DNA of 9,307 nucleotides from NCBI GenBank assembly GCA_035295665.1, contig DATGIQ010000476.1, forward strand, positions 1 to 9,307. The letters are read 5' to 3'. Both the position numbers and the translations under genes were made by a program. Under the pieces are notes generated by a model. That model was not told the DNA's origin. It saw only the letters and a list, made by a program, of their open reading frames with translations, and did not search any database. Within the stretch, counting starts at the first letter, position 1. Every line of letters starts with the position of its first letter. This DNA is from DATGIQ01 sp035295665 (GTDB lineage Bacteria > Planctomycetota > Planctomycetia > Gemmatales > Gemmataceae). This document shows, in pieces, positions 1 through 7,067 of the stretch.

Positions 1-50
1 GCAATCGGGAATGGCTCGCCACGCTGCGGGTGCCGACGCCACAAAAGTAA
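1..50 (+). CDS. possible C-terminal end of an upstream protein (partial)
   Basis: Frame 3 reads a short plausible C-terminus, NREWLATLRVPTPQK, ending at a TAA stop (48-50). A hairpin begins eight bases later, which is where a terminator would be expected. Nothing can be said of function from fifteen residues. The assignment is tentative because the other two forward frames are also open here; one of them runs on into the beta-helix gene. Confidence 0.3.
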   Translation, partial: NREWLATLRVPTPQK

Positions 51-57
51 CTGCATC

Positions 58-99
58 GCGGAACCCGCCACAGACCCAGCGGCCTTCGCGGGGTTCCGC
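58..99 (+). terminator. stem-loop, possible terminator of the upstream gene
   Basis: GCGGAACCC (58-66) is the exact reverse complement of GGGTTCCGC (91-99). The stem can extend by two further pairs if base 90 is bulged. The loop is about 20 nt. There is no clear T-tract, so if this terminates transcription it would be of the kind common in GC-rich bacteria, or Rho-assisted. It sits between a possible gene end (stop at 48-50) and the beta-helix gene start at 172. Confidence 0.35.
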
Positions 100-171
100 A
101 CAACTTATCACTTAGAGGGTACTGTGCCAGGAGCATCGAGATTTCATTACCAAGCCGGTAGGGAGCAAACC

Positions 172-1470
172 ATGGACATCGATCGCAGGTTCCGGTTCGT
201 CGCATCATTGAGCTGCTTGCATCTGGGGCTGATCCTCGGGGTCGCTTCCGGCGGCTCCTTCCCAGCAGACCCAAAGTTGTCGCCCGAGATCCGTGTTGGC
301 ATCGATGCCGGCGACCTCCGGGGCAGCGACCACCGAATGCTGCAAGCTGCCGTTGATTATGTGGCGGGGCTTGGCGGTGGGACCGTGCGCATCGAGCCAG
401 GTCGTTACCAAATGCGCAACGCACTATGCCTGCGGTCCAACGTCCGTGTGGTCGGCGAACCCGGCAAGTCAATCCTGGTCGCCTGCAATGGGTTCCGGAC
501 GCGGTTGAGCGCGGATGGGGATGCCAACGAGCGGCAAATCACGGTCGAGGATCCTTCGGGCCTACAGCTCGGCGACGGGGTAGCCATCCAGGACCGCCGC
601 TCCGGAGGGGGCTTTGCCGTTACCACGGCGACCTTGACGGCCCGTGTCGACGCCAACACGTTTCGCCTCTCCAAGCCACTTTACTTCGATTACCTCGTTT
701 CCAACCAGGCTGCCGCGCAGCTCGTGTTTCCCGTCGTGGGCGGCTGGAATATCCAGAATGCCGCGCTGGAGGGTCTGACGATCGAGGGAAATCGCGCCCA
801 TTCGGAGTCCCTCGACGGCTGCCGAGGCGGCGGCATCTATCTGTTCGAATGTGATTCCGTTGCCATTCGCAATTGTGTGGTACGCGAGTACAAGGGTGAT
901 GGGATCAGCTTCCAGGTATCCCACCATGTAACCATTGAAGATTGTTTGGCCGAGAGGAACGGCGGGCTCGGCCTCCACCCCGGCAGCGGCTCACAGTATC
1001 CGATCCTGCGCCGCAATCGTTCCATCGGGAACGATCAGGACGGGCTCTTTGTCTGCTGGCGAGTCCAACATGGGGTCTTCGAGCAAAACGAGCTATGCGG
1101 AAACAAACGCAACGGCATCTCCATTGGCCATAAGGACACGGATAATCGCTTCACCAAGAACATCATTGCCAGCAACGGCGAGGCGGGCATTCTTTTCCGC
1201 GATGAGTCCGAGGCAATGGGAGCACACCGTAACGTGTTCGAGGACAATCATCTGCTGAACAATGGTAAGACCTCAAAGGGCGAGGCTGCTTTTGCCAGCA
1301 TCGTGATTCGCGGTTCTCACAATAACCTGATCTTCCGGCGCAATACGATTGGCCATTCCAATCCTGTCCCCGGACCGGGCTTTTTGGTCAGCACAGTCGC
1401 CCGGGACCTTACGTCCGAACAAAACCAGTTTACCAACGTAAGCCGCGAGGTAGCTACCGCGGAAAAGTGA
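172..1470 (+). CDS. secreted right-handed parallel beta-helix protein (pectate-lyase-like fold)
   Basis: A 432-residue protein predicted to be exported. The ATG at 172 is preferred over an in-frame GTG at 124 because GGGAG (161-165) lies six bases before it and because translation then begins with a basic n-region (residues 1-8) and a hydrophobic stretch (about 10-26) like a signal peptide. Residues 55-100 resemble the start of pectate-lyase-superfamily proteins, with a glycine-rich turn (GLGGGTVRI, 67-74) and a first strand series. Residues about 120-172 form an inserted beta-rich segment. From about 195 to 420 there are repeated rungs with an asparagine/glycine turn and short beta strands (for example NVFEDNHLLNNG at 354-365), typical of PbH1/NosD-like repeats. 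Members of this fold include polysaccharide lyases, glycosidases and epimerases; no catalytic triad can be assigned by eye, so substrate is unknown. It stands alone, 232 bp before the cyclase gene. Fold confident, activity not. Confidence 0.85.
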   Translation: MDIDRRFRFVASLSCLHLGLILGVASGGSFPADPKLSPEIRVGIDAGDLRGSDHRMLQAAVDYVAGLGGGTVRIEPGRYQMRNALCLRSNVRVVGEPGKSILVACNGFRTRLSADGDANERQITVEDPSGLQLGDGVAIQDRRSGGGFAVTTATLTARVDANTFRLSKPLYFDYLVSNQAAAQLVFPVVGGWNIQNAALEGLTIEGNRAHSESLDGCRGGGIYLFECDSVAIRNCVVREYKGDGISFQVSHHVTIEDCLAERNGGLGLHPGSGSQYPILRRNRSIGNDQDGLFVCWRVQHGVFEQNELCGNKRNGISIGHKDTDNRFTKNIIASNGEAGILFRDESEAMGAHRNVFEDNHLLNNGKTSKGEAAFASIVIRGSHNNLIFRRNTIGHSNPVPGPGFLVSTVARDLTSEQNQFTNVSREVATAEK

Positions 1471-1576
1471 CTTCGAACGAGGCGATTCTGCTAATCCAAA
1501 GGGGCGCGCGGTCTTTCTTCGTCCACCGCGTTCAGGAGCATTCGGGCCTGTCGAACCATTCGTCCCGGCCGATATT

Positions 1577-1582
1577 TATATT
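1577..1582 (+). promoter_or_regulatory. weak -10-like element upstream of the cyclase gene
   Basis: TATATT lies in an AT-rich patch (1571-1584) inside the otherwise GC-rich 232-bp gap between the beta-helix and cyclase genes. It is about 120 bases before the cyclase start. No convincing -35 hexamer stands at the usual distance, so this is a candidate only. Nothing else recognisable was seen in the gap. Confidence 0.2.
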
Positions 1583-1702
1583 GCACACTTGGATAGCTGA
1601 AATCCTGGATGAGCGCGCAGCGCGGACGCTCGCTGGCCAAACTGTCGGCATCGAGCCGGGCAGATCGCCAACAGGAACCCAGTTTTCCTTGGTGGAGAAT
1701 CG

Positions 1703-3841
1703 ATGAAGCTCACCTTGCGGGTTACGCTGCTGACCATCATGTTGATCCTCATCGGTTTCACCGTGACCGGGCTCGGCCTGAGCTCCTACTGGAACGACAG
1801 CTCAGCAGCAGACGACCTGTCAACGCAAATCTTGGAGCAGACTTCTCTGCGGATTGATTGTCAAATCAATGAATTGCTCCTAACGGCGAACAGGCAGGGG
1901 GACCTAAACCGTCGCCTTTTCGAGACCGGTCAGTTTACGAGCAGCGACTTCGCCAAGCTTGCTTCTTTTTGGTTGGAGCAGATGAGGGTGCATCCCAAGC
2001 TGACCCGTCTCTCTCTTGGGCTGGAGGCGGACGGAGAATGGTACTACGTGAGTCGACTTCCCGGCCAGGAACCAGTCCTTGGTGAACTCCGCAGAAGTCC
2101 CCGCACTGGAAAGCTGGAACTTCGGAATTACCGGCCGGGGGAATATCCACAGAAACCCTTCCTCATCGATGCCGAGTGTGATCTGGAAGATCCCCGGGCC
2201 CGGCAATGGTACTCGGCGGCGCGTACAGCGCGGAAACAAAGTTGGTCGGAGACGTATGCGCTTTTTGGCGCGCCGGGGATTTCCGATGCCCCGGGAGTGA
2301 CGTGTGCTACCCCCCTCTACCAGGCCGGCGGTCCGCTAATCGGCGTGTTGACTGCAAGCTATAGCCTGGACGAACTCTGCCAGTTTCTGAGTAAGCTCCA
2401 AGTTGGCCGAAATGGTTACGCATTCGTTGTGGAGTTCCGGGCGGATGGCTCGCGCCGCGTCATCGCCCACCCGCAAGGACAGTCCCTGCTGCGGACCAGC
2501 CGAGAAAACGGCAAGGTCACCGGTCAGGAACTGGTTCCGCCGGCAGAATTGGCCGACGAGCGCGTCCAGACGTTCCTGAACCAATTACCCCCAAGCCTCG
2601 ACCCGGCGACAATGAATGGAATTCGCCGCATCCGCTTTACGCAGAAAGGCCGCAGCTACCTGGGCGCCTATGATTGCCTGTCAACGCGAGAAACGCCGGA
2701 TTGGCTGATCTGTACGATCATGCCGGAGACGGATGTCTTCGAGCGCGTCAACCGCCATCACCGGATTTATCTGTTTGCCGGTCTATGCGTGCTGGCCGCG
2801 GCAGTCCTGGTCAGCCTGTATGTCTCCGCGCAAGTTGCAGGTCCCTTGGAAATCCTCGCTCGGGAAACGGCCGCGATCGGTCGCCTGGAGATGAATGCGC
2901 GGCCGCGGATCCGTTCGGTCGTCCACGAGGTGGATCGCCTCGGCATCGCGATGGAGGAAATGAAAACCGGGCTACGCTCGTTCCAGAAATATGTCCCGGC
3001 CGATCTGGTCCGCTCTCTCCTGGCCGCGGGTCGAGAGGCCCGGTTGGGAGGCGAGCTGCGCACCATGACCATTTACTTTTGTGATATCGCAAACTTCACT
3101 TCCATTTCGGAAGCTCTGGCGCCGGAGCAACTCGTCGAACAGTTGGGCGAGTACCTGAGCACCCTGAGCAGCCAGATTCTAGGAACGGGCGGAACCGTGG
3201 ATAAGTATCTGGGTGACGGCATCATGGCTTTTTGGGGAGCGCCGGCTTGGAATCCTCAGCACGCATTGGCAGCGTGCACGGCAGCCCTGCGGTGCCGAGA
3301 CCAGATGAAAGAACTGCGCCGCTCTTGGAAAGCAAAGCACCAACCGCTTTTCGCGGTGCGGATGGGTTTACATAGCGGCCAAGTTGTCGTGGGCAATATT
3401 GGCTCGGAAGCACGCTTGAACTACACCGTGATTGGCGATGCCGTGAACCTTGCCAGCCGCCTGGAAGGTCTGAATCGGTTGTACGACACGGAAATCATGA
3501 TCAGTGAGAGTACGTATCGGGAAGCCAAACCAGCCATCGTTGCTCGCCCGCTCGATTGGGTCTCCGTCAAAGGCAAGACCGAGGCGGTCTGCGTGTATGA
3601 GCTGTTGGGATTGAAGCGTGACGTAACGCCGGGAATCGACGAGTTGATCGACCGATCTACGTTAGCCTTGAACCACTATCGCAAAATGGACTGGGTCCGG
3701 GCGATCGCACTTTTCGAGGAAGTGTTGAAGATGCGACCCGCCGACGGTGCCGCGCAGCAGATGGTCGCCCGTTGCCGGAAATATCTGGAGGACCCCCCTG
3801 GGAACGATTGGGATGGCATCCATCGCCCCGCCAGCAAGTGA
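1703..3841 (+). CDS. membrane-bound class III adenylate/guanylate cyclase with Cache-like sensor and TPR-like tail
   Basis: A 712-residue sensor enzyme predicted to make a cyclic nucleotide (probably cAMP) in response to an extracytoplasmic signal. GGTGGAG (1691-1697) precedes the ATG by five bases. Residues about 5-27 are a first membrane segment, about 30-350 an external domain resembling a double Cache sensor, and about 355-378 the second membrane segment. A HAMP-like linker follows (about 379-430), then the cyclase homology domain (about 450-640). All key residues are visible: metal-binding Asp461 (FCDIANFTS) and Asp505 (LGDGIMAFWG), base-selecting Lys501 and Thr575 (NYTVIGDAVN), and transition-state Asn582 and Arg586. 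A Lys/Thr pair is typical of class IIIb adenylate cyclases. The C-terminus (about 645-712) looks like one or two TPR-type helix pairs ending in a tail seen in similar cyclases (NDWDGIHRP). The ligand cannot be read from sequence. The gene stands alone, with a stem-loop candidate 30 bp downstream. Confidence 0.92.
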   Translation: MKLTLRVTLLTIMLILIGFTVTGLGLSSYWNDSSAADDLSTQILEQTSLRIDCQINELLLTANRQGDLNRRLFETGQFTSSDFAKLASFWLEQMRVHPKLTRLSLGLEADGEWYYVSRLPGQEPVLGELRRSPRTGKLELRNYRPGEYPQKPFLIDAECDLEDPRARQWYSAARTARKQSWSETYALFGAPGISDAPGVTCATPLYQAGGPLIGVLTASYSLDELCQFLSKLQVGRNGYAFVVEFRADGSRRVIAHPQGQSLLRTSRENGKVTGQELVPPAELADERVQTFLNQLPPSLDPATMNGIRRIRFTQKGRSYLGAYDCLSTRETPDWLICTIMPETDVFERVNRHHRIYLFAGLCVLAAAVLVSLYVSAQVAGPLEILARETAAIGRLEMNARPRIRSVVHEVDRLGIAMEEMKTGLRSFQKYVPADLVRSLLAAGREARLGGELRTMTIYFCDIANFTSISEALAPEQLVEQLGEYLSTLSSQILGTGGTVDKYLGDGIMAFWGAPAWNPQHALAACTAALRCRDQMKELRRSWKAKHQPLFAVRMGLHSGQVVVGNIGSEARLNYTVIGDAVNLASRLEGLNRLYDTEIMISESTYREAKPAIVARPLDWVSVKGKTEAVCVYELLGLKRDVTPGIDELIDRSTLALNHYRKMDWVRAIALFEEVLKMRPADGAAQQMVARCRKYLEDPPGNDWDGIHRPASK

Positions 3842-3870
3842 AGGTTGTCCTGCTCCGTTGGATATCCTTG

Positions 3871-3901
3871 ACCGTCGATCGATTGGTCGATCGCCGCCGG
3901 T
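3871..3901 (+). terminator. weak stem-loop after the cyclase gene
   Basis: CGATCG (3876-3881) and CGATCG (3888-3893) can pair around a six-base loop, and outer ACCG (3871-3874) can pair with CGGT (3898-3901) across an unpaired stretch. It begins 30 bases after the cyclase stop. CGATCG is itself palindromic, the larger unit GTCGATCG is directly repeated, and there is no T-tract, so a terminator role is uncertain. Confidence 0.22.
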
Positions 3902-3939
3902 GCAAGAACACTGCAAAAGCCGGCGGAGGCAATGGCAAT

Positions 3940-4036
3940 CTCGCTACAATTGGCAGGTATTGCGGCAGCGGCGTGCGGCTGAGTCGTCCGCTCGGGCTAC
4001 ATCCCTCCCCAAGCGCGAGGCGAACTCGCTACAATT
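3940..4036 (+). repeat. 12-bp direct repeat CTCGCTACAATT upstream of pyrC
   Basis: Identical CTCGCTACAATT copies lie at 3940-3951 and 4025-4036, 85 bp apart, in the 201-bp gap between the cyclase gene and pyrC. Each contains TACAAT, one change from a sigma-70 -10 hexamer. The second copy ends seven bases before the pyrC ATG minus one. The repeat may be two -10 regions or a short duplication. Confidence 0.6.
4030..4035 (+). promoter_or_regulatory. candidate -10 element for pyrC
   Basis: TACAAT ends eight bases before the A of the pyrC ATG (4043), so transcription would be expected to begin at or within a base or two of the start codon. No Shine-Dalgarno-like sequence is present between them. 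No good -35 hexamer is seen 16-18 bp upstream, so recognition would rest mainly on the -10 region. A second identical hexamer at 3945-3950 could serve a longer transcript. Confidence 0.4.
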
Positions 4037-4042
4037 CAGTCC

Positions 4043-5329
4043 ATGAACACCATCCGCATCGCGAATGGCCGGATCATTGATCCCTCTCAACGCTTGGATC
4101 AGATTGCCGACTTATGGATTCAAGGTGAAACCATCGTGGGCGTCGGCCCGCACCCCGAGCTGCAGGCTAACCTTACGCTGGACGCCAGCGGCAAGATTGT
4201 TTGTCCGGGGTTGATCGATATGCACGTCCACCTCCGCGAGCCGGGCCGAGAGGAGGATGAAACGATTGCGACCGGCACTGCGTCGGCCTTGGCGGGCGGC
4301 ATCACCTCGGTCGCTTGCATGCCCAACACCGAGCCGGCGCTGGATAGCCAGGCTGCCGCCGAGTTTGTTTATCTTCAGGCTGCTCGGGCCGGCAAAGCCA
4401 ATGTCTTTCCGGTCGGCGCCATCACCAAAGGACGCCAGGGCGAAGAGCTGGCCGAGATGGGCGGGTTGGTCGAAGGCGGGGCCGTCGCCTTCACGGACGA
4501 TGGTTCGCCGGTGGTTAGTGCTGAGATCATGCGCCGTGCCCTGGAATACTGCCGGATGTTCGACAAAGCCATTCTCAGCCATGCGGAGGACCTGGAGCTG
4601 ACGCGCGGCGGGGTCATGAACGAGGGCTTCGAGAGCATGCGCTTGGGCCTCCGCGGCATGCCTGCCGCGGCCGAAGAGGTCATGGTGCATCGTGATATCG
4701 CCCTGGCGGAATTGACCGGTGGCCGGTTGCACATTCTGCACGTCTCCACGGCCGGGAGCGTGGACCTGATTCGGCGGGCCCGGCAGCGCGGCGTGCGGGT
4801 GAGCGGGGAAGCGTGTCCGCATCATCTTGCCCTCACGGACAAGTGCTTGCAGACCTTCGATAGCAATTACAAGATGGCTCCGCCGCTGCGAACCGAGGGC
4901 GACGTGCAAGCCCTCATCGGCGGTCTCAAGGACGGCACCCTGGAAGTCATCGCGAGCGACCACGCTCCGCACGCTCCAGAAAAGAAAATGCGCGAGTTGA
5001 CGGAAGCCCCCAACGGCATCATCGGCGTGGAGACGCTGTTGCCCATTTGCATTCTCTGCCTCATTGAGCCGGGCCATCTTACCTGGCCGCAGCTGGTAGA
5101 GAAGCTCACGATCAATCCGGCCCGCGTGCTCGGGATCGACCGCGGCACCCTTCAATCGGGTGCCGTGGCCGACGTGACAATGATCGATCCCAACGTAGCC
5201 TGGACGATCGATCCGAGTAAGTTCCGCTCCAAGAGCCGGAACTGCCCCTTTGGCGGATGGAAGGTCCACGGGCGGGCACAAACCGTGCTTGTCGGCGGCG
5301 AGGTGCGGTTCGAGCGGAACGGGGCGTGA
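4043..5329 (+). CDS. pyrC: dihydroorotase (class I)
   Basis: A 428-residue cytoplasmic zinc amidohydrolase that interconverts N-carbamoyl-L-aspartate and L-dihydroorotate, the third step of pyrimidine synthesis. Length fits class I bacterial dihydroorotases. Metal-site residues are in the expected places: His61 and His63 in DMHVHLREPG, Asp152 in FTDDGSPV, His180 in SHAED, His233 in LHVSTAGS, and catalytic Asp306 in ASDHAPH. The substrate-binding asparagine motif (MPNTEP) and the late NPARVLG and CPFGGW signatures are also present. With intact catalytic Asp and all ligands it should be active, unlike the inactive PyrC-like subunits found in some aspartate transcarbamoylase complexes. No ribosome-binding sequence precedes the ATG; a -10-like hexamer lies just upstream, suggesting a leaderless mRNA. 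No other pyr gene is in the window. The symbol pyrC is used for both the short and long families. Confidence 0.96.
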   Translation: MNTIRIANGRIIDPSQRLDQIADLWIQGETIVGVGPHPELQANLTLDASGKIVCPGLIDMHVHLREPGREEDETIATGTASALAGGITSVACMPNTEPALDSQAAAEFVYLQAARAGKANVFPVGAITKGRQGEELAEMGGLVEGGAVAFTDDGSPVVSAEIMRRALEYCRMFDKAILSHAEDLELTRGGVMNEGFESMRLGLRGMPAAAEEVMVHRDIALAELTGGRLHILHVSTAGSVDLIRRARQRGVRVSGEACPHHLALTDKCLQTFDSNYKMAPPLRTEGDVQALIGGLKDGTLEVIASDHAPHAPEKKMRELTEAPNGIIGVETLLPICILCLIEPGHLTWPQLVEKLTINPARVLGIDRGTLQSGAVADVTMIDPNVAWTIDPSKFRSKSRNCPFGGWKVHGRAQTVLVGGEVRFERNGA

Positions 5330-5343
5330 CGACGGAAACGGAA

Positions 5344-5379
5344 CGCGGGTGGCACGGTCTCCAGAGCGTGCCACCCGCG
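5344..5379. terminator. 13-bp perfect inverted repeat between convergent genes
   Basis: CGCGGGTGGCACG (5344-5356) and CGTGCCACCCGCG (5367-5379) are exact reverse complements around a ten-base loop. It occupies most of the 58-bp gap between the pyrC stop and the stop of the convergent DUF1080 gene, so it could end transcripts from both sides. Neither flank has a T-tract, so it may act through structure alone, or be a dispersed palindromic element that happens to sit in a convergent gap. Confidence 0.6.
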
Positions 5380-5387
5380 GCTCTGCA

Positions 5388-6056
5388 TTACAGCGGCTTG
5401 ACATACAAATTGCGGAATTCAACGCGGCCATCGTGGCTTTGCAAGCCGAGATGGCCTTTTTCCCGCAGCAGTCCCGGATGGCGGTCGGCACGATTCTTGT
5501 AATCGTCGAGATTGGCATCCACGATCGTTGTGCCATTCAGCACGATGGTAACGTGCCGGCCCTTGGCCGTAATGTCAAACTGGTTCCATTCACCGGCCGG
5601 CTTGGTGGCGTCCTTGCCCGGCGGCACCACATCATAGATTGCGCCGGTCAGCTGCGTTGGCCGAAGCCCCTTGTAATTCTTGTCGTTTTTGTGCCATTGA
5701 TCGTCGAGGATCTGGATTTCCATGCCGGCGTAAGCAGGATCGCCTTCCATCGGACTGCGGAGAGCGACGCCACTGTTGCCTCGCGGCGGCACCTTGAATT
5801 CCAGGCGCAGCTCGAAATCGCCATATTCTTTTTCAGTCATGAGCCAGCCGCCGCCCCGGCCGTCGACATAGAGAATGCCATTCTGGGCTCCCCAGACACT
5901 CATTTTGCCGCCCTTGTTCACGTGCCAACCGGTCAGGTCTTTGCCGTTGAAGAGCGGCTCGAAACCCTTCGGAGCCTCGGGAGCCGCCGACTGGGCGGCT
6001 TCGATCCCGCACAATGCCGCAACCAACAACAACCCATACCACCGACGTCCGATCAT
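5388..6056 (-). CDS. secreted DUF1080 / 3-keto-disaccharide hydrolase domain protein
   Basis: A 222-residue single-domain exported protein. The ATG at 6056 is chosen over an in-frame ATG at 6161 because GGAGG (6063-6067) lies six bases before it and the resulting N-terminus is a classic signal peptide: MIGRR, hydrophobic residues 6-19, and likely cleavage near AQSA (21-24). The mature part is the jelly-roll domain of the PF06439 family: GFEPLFNGKDLTGW (31-44), GGWLMTEKEYGDFELRLEF (69-87), GNSGVALR (93-100), GMEIQILDD (111-119), TGAIYDVVPP (137-146), and the closing GHLGLQSHDGRVEFRN (201-216). Characterised relatives hydrolyse 3-keto-glycosides, and planctomycetes carry many paralogues; specificity of this copy cannot be told. 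It lies 58 bp downstream of the oxygenase gene on the same strand, consistent with co-transcription, though a functional link is unproven. Confidence 0.9.
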   Translation of the reverse strand: MIGRRWYGLLLVAALCGIEAAQSAAPEAPKGFEPLFNGKDLTGWHVNKGGKMSVWGAQNGILYVDGRGGGWLMTEKEYGDFELRLEFKVPPRGNSGVALRSPMEGDPAYAGMEIQILDDQWHKNDKNYKGLRPTQLTGAIYDVVPPGKDATKPAGEWNQFDITAKGRHVTIVLNGTTIVDANLDDYKNRADRHPGLLREKGHLGLQSHDGRVEFRNLYVKPL

Positions 6057-6114
6057 GATTTGCCTCCAGAAAAACAAGGATGAGCACCCAGGAGTATCGT
6101 ATTCCAAAAAGCGA

Positions 6115-6963
6115 TCAGGGCAGCGTTTCCGGCGGACCCAGGCGGTCGATTTGGTAGCCATCGGGATAGCTGCGCTGTCGCCGTTCGGTTCGGAGGACGG
6201 GTTGCCGCCGTCGCGGCAGCCAGTGCAGGCACCGTGCCCGGAGCTTCAGCCCGCCTGTGACCAGCCATCGCATGGCCGGCGACGGTTTCGGAAAGCCGAA
6301 CGCCTGGATCAGCGGATCATCGAGCAGCGCATAGATGGCCCGCCGAACCAGCGGGCGGGCCACACGCGGAAACCAGCTGGCGAACAGCTCCCGCGTGGCA
6401 GCACCAACCCGGTAGTTGGCGGGCGTGAAGCGAAAGTTGGTCTGCTCGTACTCGATGTTGTAGCACTCAAAGGAGCGAAGATCCCTGGGCAGTTCTTTGA
6501 GATTCATCCGTCGGCCGACTTCCAGCCAGAAATAGAATAGGGCTTCTTGCTCTTCCGCGCACATGAGCCGCCAGCCGAAGCGCCGATTCCAGCGGATGGG
6601 CTCATAGATGAACGTGGACAGCACATAGAGGAATTCCTCATTGGCAATCGTGAACCGCCCATGCAGCTGGTTCATCCGTCGCAGCGCAGCCCGGCCGCGT
6701 GGGCTATCGTAGCCATGCTCCATCAACTCACTCACGATGATGTCCGTGTCATCGTACCGCTTTTGGGGCCGGTGTTGGAATTCTCCTGTTTGGTCCAGCA
6801 GGGCGGCGATACGAGGGACGGAAAACGTGCGGAACAGGGCAAATTCCAGTGCCCGCGTCGTGTCGAAGGGAAAATCGATGCGTGTGCTGAGGAAGACGAT
6901 CCGCTGATTGTCTTTCTCCGGGTGGAGGGTGCGGATCTCGGCGAGAACGGGAGATCGAAACAT
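6115..6963 (-). CDS. MpaB'/rubber-oxygenase-like (DUF2236) family protein
   Basis: A 282-residue protein without signal peptide or evident membrane segment, recognised as a member of the MpaB/MpaB'/latex-clearing-protein oxygenase family (formerly DUF2236). Family signatures: the central RMNQLHGRFTIANEEFLY (96-113), EPIRW (121-125), the acid-rich helix with WLEVGRRMNL (146-155), YNIEYEQTNFRFTPAN (168-183), and the closing SYPDGYQIDRLGP (265-277). His101 is a conserved histidine of the family and a plausible haem ligand by analogy with rubber oxygenase; that is inference. Known members cleave double bonds in isoprenoid chains oxidatively, but most bacterial members are uncharacterised, so substrate is unknown. 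The ATG at 6963 has AGGA (6971-6974) seven bases upstream. It is divergent from mqnD (104 bp apart) and is the first gene of a likely pair with the DUF1080 gene. Confidence 0.78.
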   Translation of the reverse strand: MFRSPVLAEIRTLHPEKDNQRIVFLSTRIDFPFDTTRALEFALFRTFSVPRIAALLDQTGEFQHRPQKRYDDTDIIVSELMEHGYDSPRGRAALRRMNQLHGRFTIANEEFLYVLSTFIYEPIRWNRRFGWRLMCAEEQEALFYFWLEVGRRMNLKELPRDLRSFECYNIEYEQTNFRFTPANYRVGAATRELFASWFPRVARPLVRRAIYALLDDPLIQAFGFPKPSPAMRWLVTGGLKLRARCLHWLPRRRQPVLRTERRQRSYPDGYQIDRLGPPETLP

Positions 6964-7001
6964 AAGGCCATCCTGAGGGGAACGGAGTGCGGGCGGATTC
7001 C

Positions 7002-7009
7002 TATATTAT
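7002..7009. promoter_or_regulatory. AT-rich -10-like element in the divergent oxygenase/mqnD gap
   Basis: TATATTAT is the only AT-rich patch in the 104-bp region between the divergent starts at 6963 and 7068. On the plus strand it offers TATATT or TATTAT about 60 bases before mqnD; on the minus strand it reads ATAATATA, about 40 bases before the oxygenase start. It could serve either direction. No clear -35 hexamer is seen on either strand. Confidence 0.27.
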
Positions 7010-7067
7010 CCAATGCCCCCATGGCCAAGATAGTCCGTTCTCAGGTGGCCCAGCGAGGTTTCCACGT

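Noticed and set aside
124..171. Upstream GTG start for the beta-helix gene
   Set aside because: It would put 16 polar residues before a good signal peptide; the ATG at 172 has GGGAG at proper spacing.
1449..1458. GGTAGCTACC palindrome flanked by CCGC/GCGG near the end of the beta-helix gene
   Set aside because: It is inside the coding sequence, has no usable loop as a hairpin, and is not repeated elsewhere in the window.
1467..1706. 79-codon open frame filling the gap between beta-helix and cyclase genes
   Set aside because: It starts with GTG overlapping the beta-helix stop, has no ribosome-binding site of its own, no recognisable motif, and covers the likely promoter region of the cyclase gene.
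4112..5536. Long open frame on the minus strand (474 codons) opposite pyrC
   Set aside because: It lies antisense to a clearly recognised dihydroorotase, has no recognisable domain, and is explained by the codon bias of GC-rich DNA leaving the opposite frame open.
5250..6083. Open frame of 277 codons on the plus strand across the pyrC end and the DUF1080 gene
   Set aside because: It runs antisense to the DUF1080 gene, through the 5344-5379 palindrome, and shows no family signature; the minus-strand gene has signal peptide, ribosome-binding site and full domain.
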